DNA of 12,837 bases from Promethearchaeota archaeon. Its GTDB lineage: Archaea; Asgardarchaeota; Lokiarchaeia; Sigynarchaeales; SOKP01. The notes below the pieces were generated by a model. That model saw only the letters and a list, made by a program, of their open reading frames with translations. It did no database searches and was not told the origin of the DNA. Of the stretch, positions 1-6,692 are shown in pieces. The DNA lies in NCBI GenBank assembly GCA_030620005.1, contig JAUXAJ010000135.1, positions 1 through 12,837 on the forward strand, given 5' to 3'. Both the position numbers and the translations under genes were made by a program. Position 1 is the stretch's first letter, and each line of letters begins with the position of its first letter.

Positions 1-1
1 A

Positions 2-319
2 ATACTTAAAATATTTTATTGCACTATTGATTCAAAAAATCAGGAGATCCTCGTCCCCCACAGTTATTTCTTTAATTACTTTGGTTTTTTTCTTAAAAGC
101 TATATTTATCAGCAAAATATCAAGAAGTATGTTTCACATAATATGAATATCAATAGAAATGTTGACAAACTTTCTAAAAAAAATGAAGAAATCTTCAATA
201 GACTTAAAAATTTAATATTTTCTTTTTCCTCAATCGATTTAAGCGAAGAAGCAAGCAAAATTCTTGAAGTATTTAGAAATGAATTATTAAAATTTAAAAA
301 TTATCACGATTGGGAATAG
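2..319 (+). CDS. C-terminal end of an unrecognised gene (5' part outside window)
   Basis: The frame is open from base 2 to a TAG at 317-319 (a second TAG follows at once), giving 105 residues with no stop, so this is the 3' part of a gene that begins left of the window. The visible protein starts with a hydrophobic, aromatic-rich stretch (residues ~20-45, many Phe and Tyr) and continues as a Lys/Asn/Glu-rich segment that looks helical (from about residue 48 on). It ends in His-Asp-Trp-Glu. No family motif is recognisable. It is followed by the TATA box of the next gene, so it belongs to an upstream transcription unit. A chance open frame in AT-rich DNA is possible, but 105 stop-free codons at this composition makes a real gene more likely. 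Confidence 0.5.
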   Translation: MLKIFYCTIDSKNQEILVPHSYFFNYFGFFLKSYIYQQNIKKYVSHNMNINRNVDKLSKKNEEIFNRLKNLIFSFSSIDLSEEASKILEVFRNELLKFKNYHDWE

Positions 320-405
320 TAGAAAGAAAAAATTTAAGAAATTTATAGTCTAAGCAAGGTAAATAAAAAGAGCAATATTAAAAAATATGATTGTTTCTTA
401 TTTAA

Positions 406-413
406 TATATAAA
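406..413 (+). promoter_or_regulatory. TATA box of the Ubl-E2 gene
   Basis: TATATAAA matches the archaeal TATA consensus. A start of transcription about 27 nt downstream (near 433) would leave a leader of about 24 nt that contains the Shine-Dalgarno sequence GAGG at 443-446, ten bases before the ATG at 457. Confidence 0.5.
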
Positions 414-456
414 TAATAATTTCTATAAAAATAACCATTATCGAGGCGATTTTTTA

Positions 457-1281
457 ATGGCAATGAGAATGATGAGGATTTATTTTGTAAATAAATTTTC
501 TCCCGAACAACGGCAAATCCCTTTTCCAGTTGCCCCAAATGTTAAATTAGTTGATATGCTTCCAGAACTCGCAAAAAAGTTTCAAATGACAACGCAAAAT
601 ATTACTCTTACTTGTCAAGATAGCCAAGTTCTAACACCTGATGATTATGAGTTACCCATGAAGGTTCTTACTGAAAAATTTGGAACGACTTTTAATATTA
701 TCGATCGTAATATCGTAGGCGGTTCAGGTACTAGAACAGATGCAAAGTACTCAGAAACTCTTATAGATGTTTTAATTCCTGAATTTGGAAAAGAATGGAG
801 CAGTGTTGGACCAGATCATCCACGCTGGCGTGAAAGACTCAAAATGGAAATTGCACATGTGTTCAAATATATTAATTATTTAAAGCAATTAAAAAATGAA
901 CCGTGGTTTCGATTGGTTCCTTCAAAAAACCCCGCGCATAATTATCGCATTTGGGAAGGGCACATACTTATTCCATCTAGAAAAGAGATAATGTTCAAAA
1001 TAAAAGTACTCTTAACAAAGGAATTCCCAAAAGTATGTCCTCGATGTTTTGCCGAGGAAAAGATACTTGATTATTGTGGTAAAATGTATTTTGGAAATGA
1101 GTGGAATCAACCAGGTGAAAATCAAAAATATTTAATGATCTGTCACGACCACATGAAAGTAACAGATTCTTGGAATGCATATTTGGGAATTGTACATTTC
1201 TTCATTAGAGAGGTATGGGTATGGTGGGCTGCGCAACAGAATTTTATCATTCAAACATGGGATGAGATTCACAAAAAATAG
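457..1281 (+). CDS. Ubiquitin-like domain fused to an E2 (UBC-fold) conjugating-enzyme-like domain
   Basis: Seen: residues ~6-85 begin MRIYFV, resemble a beta-grasp ubiquitin-like fold, and end in a diglycine (G88-G89) followed by a short polar linker. Residues ~120-270 resemble the E2 fold: an N-terminal helix (WRERLKMEI), strands carrying WEGHILIP and FKIKVLL, the E2-type Phe-Pro at 190-191, then ICHDHM at 228-233 where E2 enzymes have ICLDIL with the catalytic Cys, giving C229, and a Trp eight residues on. Known: E2s take ubiquitin from E1 as a thioester on this Cys. Odd: the usual His-Pro-Asn before the Cys is missing, and extra Cys (C194, C197, C207) lie close by. The start at ATG 457 suits the GAGG Shine-Dalgarno at 443-446; in-frame ATGs at 463, 469 and 472 are alternatives. 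It could be an inactive UEV-like or zinc-binding variant. The fold call is fairly firm; activity is inference. Confidence 0.72.
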   Translation: MAMRMMRIYFVNKFSPEQRQIPFPVAPNVKLVDMLPELAKKFQMTTQNITLTCQDSQVLTPDDYELPMKVLTEKFGTTFNIIDRNIVGGSGTRTDAKYSETLIDVLIPEFGKEWSSVGPDHPRWRERLKMEIAHVFKYINYLKQLKNEPWFRLVPSKNPAHNYRIWEGHILIPSRKEIMFKIKVLLTKEFPKVCPRCFAEEKILDYCGKMYFGNEWNQPGENQKYLMICHDHMKVTDSWNAYLGIVHFFIREVWVWWAAQQNFIIQTWDEIHKK

Positions 1282-1360
1282 AAAATTAATAAATTAAGTT
1301 TTGATATGATGAATAGGGGATAGATTACCTAATTAAATAATATAATTTTTAAAGATAATC

Positions 1361-1420
1361 TTAATTTGGTTAATTTATAAAACCAAAAATTAAAAAATCT
1401 TTTTTAAGTTTTATTTTTTT
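1361..1420 (+). terminator. Hairpin plus two T-runs after the Ubl-E2 gene
   Basis: An imperfect inverted repeat (TTAATTTGGTT at 1361-1371 against AACCAAAAATTAA at 1381-1393) is followed by T-runs at 1400-1405 and 1414-1420. The T-runs are part of a direct repeat of about 15 bases, TTTTTTAAGTTTTAT, present twice between 1400 and 1429. T-rich tracts terminate archaeal transcription, so this probably separates the Ubl-E2 unit from the next one. Confidence 0.4.
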
Positions 1421-1523
1421 AAGTTTTATATTTTATGATTTTGTAGAATTACGAGCTTACATAATTTATATAATCGTAAAAATTCATAAGAATGTTAATA
1501 TAAAAAGGAAGTTTTGAGTTAGA

Positions 1524-1532
1524 TTTTTATAT
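1524..1532 (+). promoter_or_regulatory. Probable TATA box of the EAP30-like/SPFH unit
   Basis: TTTTTATAT lies about 40-55 bases before the possible GTG (1569) and ATG (1587) starts. A transcription start near 1555 would give a short leader. No Shine-Dalgarno sequence is visible before either start codon. Confidence 0.35.
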
Positions 1533-1568
1533 TCAATTGTTTTTTATTCAATTAAGCAAATCTAAATT

Positions 1569-2723
1569 GTGAAATTACATACAACTATGAAATCTGAAAA
1601 AGCAAGCGAATTAAAAAATTTTACAGAAGTTGTAAGAAATAGAATTTTAACGAATCTTAACAACATAGAATCTAAACTAATGGAAATATTGCAATTTTAT
1701 GTTGAAACCTCTAATCAAAACATTTTGAAGCAGTTGGATATCATTAAGAAAAAGAATTTAAAATTGAAAGACAATCTAAATTCCTATAGAATACCCCCAT
1801 TACTCTTAAAAAGCCAACAAAAGACAAAAAACATTTTAAATCAAATAAAAGTCTTGATATTTTATTATGAATTGATGTTAATTGAAACCGAAAGTTTAGT
1901 TCAAGATTTTGCAGAAGCTACTATAAATGTAAATAATTTAAGTAAAATTGATGGGCTCATTAATAGTTTTACTAAATCTTATAATAGAATTGACGCCTTA
2001 TTCACACAGCTCGAAGGATTTGGTAATTTTGGTACAATCAAGAAAGTTTTTCAAGCTATTGGTCCAAAGGTTAAACCTCTTTATCCCAAGCCAAAAAAAC
2101 TAAAAAAAATCATGAAATTTAGCAAGAAATTGGATATTGTTAAAATTGAAAAGGTTAATCTTCCTGTTCTTTACAAGAAAGAGAAAAAAATTAAAAAAGC
2201 TAAATTAGAGAAGAGCAAAGATGAAGAAGAGGAATCCGTAGTCTATAATACTTTTAACAAATTATTTTATTCCAATATTAAAAACCGATTAGTTGAAATA
2301 ATAAATTCCCTTGGAGAATCAATGATCGTTAAAGATTTAGGTGGAGTTATAAAAATAAACAAGTTATACAATTTAATAAAAGAAAAAGACAAGAAACTAG
2401 ATTTTTCACTAGATGATTTAAGTAAAGTACTAAAATCCATGAAAAAGCAAGGCCTAATTTCGAACATCGAAGAAATCAACAACTTAAAGTTAATAACTTT
2501 TATTCCATTGGAACTTTCAAAAGATCCGAAGAAATTGCTTAATGCTATTAGTTTAGAAGGTGTGGAAACAAAAGAATCTTTAATGAAAAGACTAGATTGG
2601 TCCGAAACACGAGTAGCTAAAGTGCTGGAATTTTTAATGGAAAAAGGAATTTGCAAATCCGAAGATGGATCAATGATGGGAAGTAAATTCTATTTTCCAG
2701 GTTTGAAAGCTTCTAATGATTAG
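1569..2723 (+). CDS. ESCRT-II-like protein: helical N-terminus plus EAP30-type (SNF8/Vps36) tandem winged helices
   Basis: Seen: residues ~15-150 look all-helical, ~165-222 form a Lys/Pro-rich linker ending in an acidic patch, and ~225-380 look like two winged helices. The C-terminal half follows the recalled pattern of human SNF8: Gly-Gly-hydrophobic (258-260), Ser-x-Asp-Asp-Leu (280-284), a Pro-Leu-Glu-Leu turn (313-316), Leu-Asp-Trp (342-344), VLEFL (352-356) and a closing FYFPGL (374-379). Known: EAP30-domain proteins are ESCRT-II subunits linking ubiquitinated cargo to ESCRT-III, and such proteins are known in Asgard archaea. Odd: the N-terminal ~220 residues are much longer than the SNF8 coiled coil and not recognised. 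The GTG at 1569 opens the frame; ATG 1587 (removing six residues) is an equally good start. Only 58 nt separate it from the SPFH gene, so co-transcription is likely. A generic coiled-coil plus winged-helix protein is the main alternative. Confidence 0.66.
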   Translation: MKLHTTMKSEKASELKNFTEVVRNRILTNLNNIESKLMEILQFYVETSNQNILKQLDIIKKKNLKLKDNLNSYRIPPLLLKSQQKTKNILNQIKVLIFYYELMLIETESLVQDFAEATINVNNLSKIDGLINSFTKSYNRIDALFTQLEGFGNFGTIKKVFQAIGPKVKPLYPKPKKLKKIMKFSKKLDIVKIEKVNLPVLYKKEKKIKKAKLEKSKDEEEESVVYNTFNKLFYSNIKNRLVEIINSLGESMIVKDLGGVIKINKLYNLIKEKDKKLDFSLDDLSKVLKSMKKQGLISNIEEINNLKLITFIPLELSKDPKKLLNAISLEGVETKESLMKRLDWSETRVAKVLEFLMEKGICKSEDGSMMGSKFYFPGLKASND

Positions 2724-2781
2724 AAAAAAAAAAATGTAAAAATTGTAATTGAAACAAAAATTAAAAAAAGGTTAAAAAAAA

Positions 2782-4095
2782 ATGGTAGCAGAACTTCCAA
2801 AAGGAATTAGTAGGATAGTACAAAGCAAGTTAAAAAAGAAAAGAATTGCAGAGATGGATCACGGAGAATCAGAGGATCTCACGGACAAAAGAATTGTATA
2901 CCGTCGTTCCCTGGTAGGTAGGCGTGAAAGAGTAAAAGAGGGCGATAAAACACCAAAAGAAAGGGATAGAATTACTGCTTTTGTCGTTAAACCTTACGAG
3001 AGCGCAATTCTTGTACAAATGGGTAAATTAATAGGAGTTATACCCGAAGGTCTTTATGAAATTGAAAAATCTTTTCAATATACCGGTACAGAGATCATAT
3101 GGGTCGAAAAAACAGAATTCAAAACACATTGGGGTCTTTCAGATATATATCTTAAAGATAATATTAAAATTGGTGCTCATGGTCATTTAATCGCTAAAAT
3201 TTCCAATCTCAAAAATTTTGTTTTAAATGTCGTTTCAAGTAAACAAAAAGTAGAAAGAGATCAAGTAGATGAGTTTATTCACGAATATGTGAAACAGGCT
3301 TATCGTCAGGTCATTGGAGATCATACCATCGATGATGTTCTTCAAAGTCAAGGCAAGGATATAGTAAAACAAAAAGTTCAAGCTAAATTATTCGATCTTT
3401 TAGATCATTGGGGTATTGAAGTAATTAATTTAGAAATTGAAGGTTTTAAATTACCTGAAGGATATGAAATACGTGCTGAAAAAGCCTGGGAAGCAGCAAA
3501 AGTTGAAGACGAAATTGAACTAGTAAAATTAAGAGCTAAAAAAGTAGTAGAGATTTCAAGGACCGAAAGTTATGTAGAACGCGATAAAATGAAAGACGAA
3601 ATAGAGAAATTAAGAGTTGAGAGAGAATTAAAACAAGCACAAATGGGTGTAGAGCAAGTTGGAGATACGTATCAGGCTGAAGTTGAAAGTCAAAGAGAAT
3701 CAATAAGAGCAAAAACCCACCTTGATATTAAAGAAAGAGAAGCCGAGCTTGATCTTGGCATAAAAGAAAGAGAACTTCGCGCAGAAACAGATAGAGAAGT
3801 TAGATTAAAGCAAGCGGATGCTGGAATTTTGGATAAAGATAGAGAGCAAGAGAGATTTTTAGTTAAAACTGAAGCAGATAGAGACGTCGGAATTGCTCAA
3901 GCAACAGGGATAGGAGGAGTTAAAATACAAAAGAAGAAAGAATATAAGCTCAAAATGGCAGAATTGAATAAAAAAATAGATCAACTTAACGAGTTTTTAG
4001 CCTCAGGAAAAATGACGAAGGATGTTTATAAAAAACAGTATGAACGAATTGAAAAAGAACTATCCAAATATGAGCAAAAACTCTCAATCCTTTAA
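2782..4095 (+). CDS. SPFH/band-7 (flotillin/prohibitin-like) protein without a membrane anchor
   Basis: Seen: a basic, charged N-terminus (1-62), then an SPFH domain (~65-230) with the typical start AFVVKPYESAILVQMGK, the later GIEVINLEIEGF strand and an Ala-rich helix (AEKAWEAAK). A long charged heptad region (~235-395) follows, rich in Glu/Lys/Arg with repeated KERE-type motifs. The last ~45 residues (LNEFLASGKMTKDVYKKQYERIEKEL) read like a SHOCT-type helical hairpin. Known: SPFH proteins build ring or cage assemblies on membranes, and soluble versions such as the YdjI/virion-core-like group work with zinc-ribbon partners. Odd: no N-terminal transmembrane helix, so membrane contact must come from a partner or an amphipathic surface. 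It is the second gene after the EAP30-like gene; no strong Shine-Dalgarno precedes ATG 2782. A zinc-ribbon protein with a hydrophobic tail is encoded convergently just beyond it. Confidence 0.8.
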   Translation: MVAELPKGISRIVQSKLKKKRIAEMDHGESEDLTDKRIVYRRSLVGRRERVKEGDKTPKERDRITAFVVKPYESAILVQMGKLIGVIPEGLYEIEKSFQYTGTEIIWVEKTEFKTHWGLSDIYLKDNIKIGAHGHLIAKISNLKNFVLNVVSSKQKVERDQVDEFIHEYVKQAYRQVIGDHTIDDVLQSQGKDIVKQKVQAKLFDLLDHWGIEVINLEIEGFKLPEGYEIRAEKAWEAAKVEDEIELVKLRAKKVVEISRTESYVERDKMKDEIEKLRVERELKQAQMGVEQVGDTYQAEVESQRESIRAKTHLDIKEREAELDLGIKERELRAETDREVRLKQADAGILDKDREQERFLVKTEADRDVGIAQATGIGGVKIQKKKEYKLKMAELNKKIDQLNEFLASGKMTKDVYKKQYERIEKELSKYEQKLSIL

Positions 4096-4108
4096 TACTC
4101 AATAATAA

Positions 4109-4116
4109 TTTTTTTT
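4109..4116 (+). terminator. T-run terminator after the SPFH gene
   Basis: Eight T residues start 14 bases after the SPFH stop codon, with further T-rich tracts to about 4146. This is the usual form of an archaeal terminator. No clear hairpin precedes it. Confidence 0.4.
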
Positions 4117-4170
4117 CCCTCTATTTTTCAAAATTTTGTATTTTTTAGTCTATATAATTTTATTATGAAA

Positions 4171-4287
4171 TTATTTTCTACTTTTTAAAAATATTGGACC
4201 AAGCAAAGACAATATGCCTTTAATGGCTAATCCGCCAGGACCCACTATGACTGTTCCAGCCAAGAATTTTAAATATAATTTTTTATT
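4171..4287 (-). pseudogene. Decayed C-terminal fragment of the neighbouring zinc-ribbon/hydrophobic-tail gene
   Basis: Read on the minus strand this encodes about 38 residues ending at a TAA (4171-4173). They include VGPGGLAIKGILSLLGPIF, nearly the same as VGPGGLAIRAILGLIGPIF at the C-terminus of the intact gene at 4447-5025. The frame is closed upstream by a stop at 4288-4290; no ATG, no zinc-ribbon part and no ribosome site are visible. It lies just downstream of the intact copy in the same orientation, which fits a tandem duplication in which one copy decayed. The remaining bases up to 4409 give no convincing frame in either direction. The protein-level similarity is much stronger than chance; whether the fragment is still transcribed cannot be told. 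Confidence 0.7.
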
Positions 4288-4409
4288 TTAGATTTTGTCC
4301 GATATATTAACCACAAAAACGAAGGCACTACTCGACCAAAAATATCTCTCTATGGCCCGCTAATATTTAAAAAATATATTATTGGAATGTGTTTTAATAA
4401 AAAAAAGAT

Positions 4410-4422
4410 AAAAAAAAAAAAA
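4410..4422 (-). terminator. T13 tract after the 192-aa zinc-ribbon gene
   Basis: A 13-base A-run on the plus strand is a T-run on the minus strand, 24 bases after the stop codon of the zinc-ribbon gene. A second A-run lies just below it (about 4398-4406). Confidence 0.45.
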
Positions 4423-4446
4423 GATATAAGAAGATGAGTTAATAAT

Positions 4447-5025
4447 CTATTTTTTTCTTGAAAAAATAGGACCGATTAAACCTAATATTGCTCTTATTGC
4501 CAATCCTCCTGGACCGACGAGCGCCATTCCTGCGAATACCCCCAAAACTTTAGCGATAAATACAATTGACTTTTTTGCAGTAGCCAATTTACTAGATTTT
4601 CTAACTTCATCGATGTTTTCCATTAAATCTCTGATATTTTTTCTAATTATATCTTGTTGTTCCAAGCCATACTGAGAAAGATCAAATGTTAAGAGTAGAT
4701 TTGCATTTTCTTGTATTAGTGAATATTTTTCATTGGGTAGTAAAAGTAATGCTTCTCGAATATCATTTAATTTGTCATCGTTAAATTTTACTTCTCTTAA
4801 ATCTTGATTACAATATTTACAGACTCGTTTTCCAGATAGATCCTCTTCACGTAAAGGCCCCTCGCAGATTGGACAACGTAAATCTTCCATGAATGTGGAT
4901 GAGGTCTCATTATAAACAATTAAATTCCTGCAATATTTACACTCAATACTTTTATTTGTCTTCAATTTAGCTAAATCTTTATCTGGTACTGGACTACCGC
5001 AAGAATTACAAGTTATTACGCCCAT
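4447..5025 (-). CDS. Double zinc-ribbon protein with a hydrophobic, Gly-rich C-terminal tail
   Basis: Seen in 192 residues: two four-Cys zinc ribbons, C6/C9-C29/C32 and C51/C54-C69/C72, each CxxC-x(14-19)-CxxC. A middle helical region (~84-150) follows, then a hydrophobic, glycine-rich tail (~152-187) containing VGPGGLAIRAILGLIGPIF and closing in SRKK. The tail could insert into or lie along a membrane. Minus-strand ATG at 5025 is preceded by a clear Shine-Dalgarno GGTGG about six bases upstream, and a TATA-like TTTAAATATAAT lies about 35 bases before the start. It sits convergent to the SPFH gene, and zinc-ribbon proteins are known companions of soluble SPFH proteins, so an adaptor role is a reasonable inference. 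No enzyme signature is visible. A fragment of a second copy lies just downstream. Confidence 0.75.
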   Translation of the reverse strand: MGVITCNSCGSPVPDKDLAKLKTNKSIECKYCRNLIVYNETSSTFMEDLRCPICEGPLREEDLSGKRVCKYCNQDLREVKFNDDKLNDIREALLLLPNEKYSLIQENANLLLTFDLSQYGLEQQDIIRKNIRDLMENIDEVRKSSKLATAKKSIVFIAKVLGVFAGMALVGPGGLAIRAILGLIGPIFSRKK

Positions 5026-5103
5026 TTAACCACCTATACAATTAATTATTTTCATTATATTTAAAATTACTTTCTAGCTATCTAATATCTTTATTATAGA
5101 CTT

Positions 5104-5116
5104 AAAAAAAAAAAAA
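5104..5116 (-). terminator. T13 tract after the single-pass membrane protein gene
   Basis: Thirteen A on the plus strand give a minus-strand T13 run starting six bases after the stop codon at 5123-5125. This suggests the zinc-ribbon gene downstream is not simply co-transcribed with it. Confidence 0.45.
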
Positions 5117-5122
5117 TGAAGT

Positions 5123-6376
5123 TTAATCTTTCTTCCCTTTCTTAGCTTCTCCTGAATATTCCCAATCCTCGTATGTTTTTAATAAATTGTCTATTTCTGC
5201 GTCGAGGGAAACCATAGCTTCCGTTTTTTCAACCAATTCTATATCCACAAGCTCTTCTCCAAATGCTTCTGTAGTTAAGCGTCGTTGTTCTTCGATTTTT
5301 CTTCTAGCCCTTTCTCGTTCTAATAGCAAACTTTCTTCTTCTTCTCGGCGCGCTAATAGATTCGTTAAATCATTACGGAGAGCTTGACTTTCGTCGTAAA
5401 CCAAGGAAAAGATTTGTTCCCTATCGTATTTTGTTTTTATTTCTACATCAAGCGAAGTTAATGCATTGTAAAATAGACTTATTTTTTTTCTGAGTACTTC
5501 TTCTATGTATTTCTCAACATCCCTTGATTTTACTCCTTGAATATTCTTTTCAATCTCTTGAAATTGAGTAAATATGAATTTTCTTATGAGATCGGGCACG
5601 TTTGACATGTCAGCTACTCGTTTTTTGGCTCTTGATTTTCTAACTTTTTTGCCTCCAATATATCCTGTTAATAATAAAACAACAATGACGATAACAACTA
5701 TTACTACCACCACAATAATTCCAATCAATACTACCATTTGTCTTGTTTCAATGTCTCGTGAAACTGAAACCCAAAGTAAGGTATCTTCTTCATCAGTGTC
5801 ATCAATATCCCAAGTATCTTCAATCCATCTATAAGAAGTTAGAAAACCGTTGCTATTATATTCGTACACCAAATAATACCCTCGTTCAGATGTTGCAATA
5901 TAGTCCGATCCGTTTTCGTATAACTTTTGAATATTCAAGTTCTTTATATAATTACTAGTAGGTGTTGGAATAGCAAGTAAAAATGTGGTTCCTGAAATTG
6001 CCGCTAGCTTAACAGGAGCTTTCGTTTGTGGATTTGACCATATATATCCAGTTCCCGATGGTGCGAAAGTATTTGTGAGATCATCGCTACCCCATCCAGC
6101 CGAACCTGAAACCAGTTCCCAATCAATAACATATCCTAAACCCCCTGTAAAAGCGATATTTGTGATTTCAATCGTCATTGTGAAACCTTCCTTCAAATCT
6201 CCAAAATCAATAGGAATATCCAACTCCATATTCTCCTCTAAATGAATAACTCTAAATTCGAATCGATCTCCTTCTTCAAGATTATATTCAGTTGATTGTC
6301 CTAGAGTAAAGGAAATATTGAATGTGAAGAATAAACTCATCACTATCAGAAATATGAAAACCAATTTTGATTTCAT
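5123..6376 (-). CDS. Secreted-ectodomain, single-TM protein with a cytoplasmic coiled coil
   Basis: Seen in 417 residues: an N-terminal signal peptide (1-26: Lys-start, hydrophobic core, then a Gly-Gln junction), an outer region (~27-211) rich in Gly, Thr, Tyr and Trp that looks beta-sheeted, and one strong transmembrane helix (~214-238, almost all Val/Ile/Leu). A basic stop-transfer cluster (GGKKVRKSRAKKR, 241-253) and a charged helical cytoplasmic part (~258-417) with a Glu/Arg-rich coiled coil (~330-370) follow. The expected topology is outside-in, like a receptor or a membrane-to-cytoskeleton linker. No enzymatic motif and no named family was recognised. The Shine-Dalgarno is weak (AGGG before ATG 6376). 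A TATA-like TTTAAATA on the minus strand near 6435-6444 may drive it. A role with the nearby SPFH and zinc-ribbon proteins is only suggested by position. Confidence 0.75.
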   Translation of the reverse strand: MKSKLVFIFLIVMSLFFTFNISFTLGQSTEYNLEEGDRFEFRVIHLEENMELDIPIDFGDLKEGFTMTIEITNIAFTGGLGYVIDWELVSGSAGWGSDDLTNTFAPSGTGYIWSNPQTKAPVKLAAISGTTFLLAIPTPTSNYIKNLNIQKLYENGSDYIATSERGYYLVYEYNSNGFLTSYRWIEDTWDIDDTDEEDTLLWVSVSRDIETRQMVVLIGIIVVVVIVVIVIVVLLLTGYIGGKKVRKSRAKKRVADMSNVPDLIRKFIFTQFQEIEKNIQGVKSRDVEKYIEEVLRKKISLFYNALTSLDVEIKTKYDREQIFSLVYDESQALRNDLTNLLARREEEESLLLERERARRKIEEQRRLTTEAFGEELVDIELVEKTEAMVSLDAEIDNLLKTYEDWEYSGEAKKGKKD

Positions 6377-6692
6377 TTTAAACCCTTTTTTTTAAAAAAA
6401 TTTTAAAAATGTTAATTAATAGTATAAAATAACGTATTTAAAGTTTAGGGGAAGTTAATACTATATTTTTTTATGGATTGTTGATTTACTACATGCCATA
6501 CATAACGGTTTTTATTATATGATTTTGTTGATTATTGGTCCTTCCATATGAGAAATGCATCTTATCTGAAATTAATAATATAGACTGTTTCCAAATACAA
6601 TCATTTTAAAGTCAATGAAGTTTTTTTACCCATGAAAGGTTAATATTAATGGAAAATTATTTATTTTTAAATTAATTTTATAAAAAAGAAGC
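6377..6692. promoter_or_regulatory. Divergent intergenic region between the membrane protein and MBL genes
   Basis: These 316 bases separate two divergent genes. On the minus strand TTTAAATA (about 6435-6444) may be the TATA box of the membrane-protein gene. On the plus strand TTTTTAAATTAAT (about 6663-6675) is a weak candidate for the MBL gene, which would make that transcript nearly leaderless. No ORF, strong inverted repeat or repeat family was seen in the central part. Confidence 0.3.

Noticed and set aside
995..1180. Minus-strand open frame of 61 codons inside the Ubl-E2 gene
   Set aside because: It is antisense to a well-supported E2-like domain, has no motif or ribosome site, and is a shadow frame.
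1400..1429. Direct repeat TTTTTTAAGTTTTAT present twice
   Set aside because: Not treated as a mobile-element or CRISPR repeat: only two low-complexity copies, best explained as part of a T-rich terminator.
2267..2656. Minus-strand open frame of 129 codons under the EAP30-like region
   Set aside because: Ser/Phe-rich translation typical of the reverse frame of Lys/Glu-rich coding DNA; the plus-strand frame has conserved domain motifs.
4288..4440. Short plus-strand frame beginning after 4278 that stays open for about 50 codons
   Set aside because: No start codon in a useful place, ends in a poly-Lys run from the A-tract, and shows no recognisable motif.
5187..6245. Four plus-strand open frames (66-86 codons) across the membrane-protein gene
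   Set aside because: All lie opposite a complete gene with signal peptide, TM helix and coiled coil; low-complexity Ser/Thr-rich products and no start signals.
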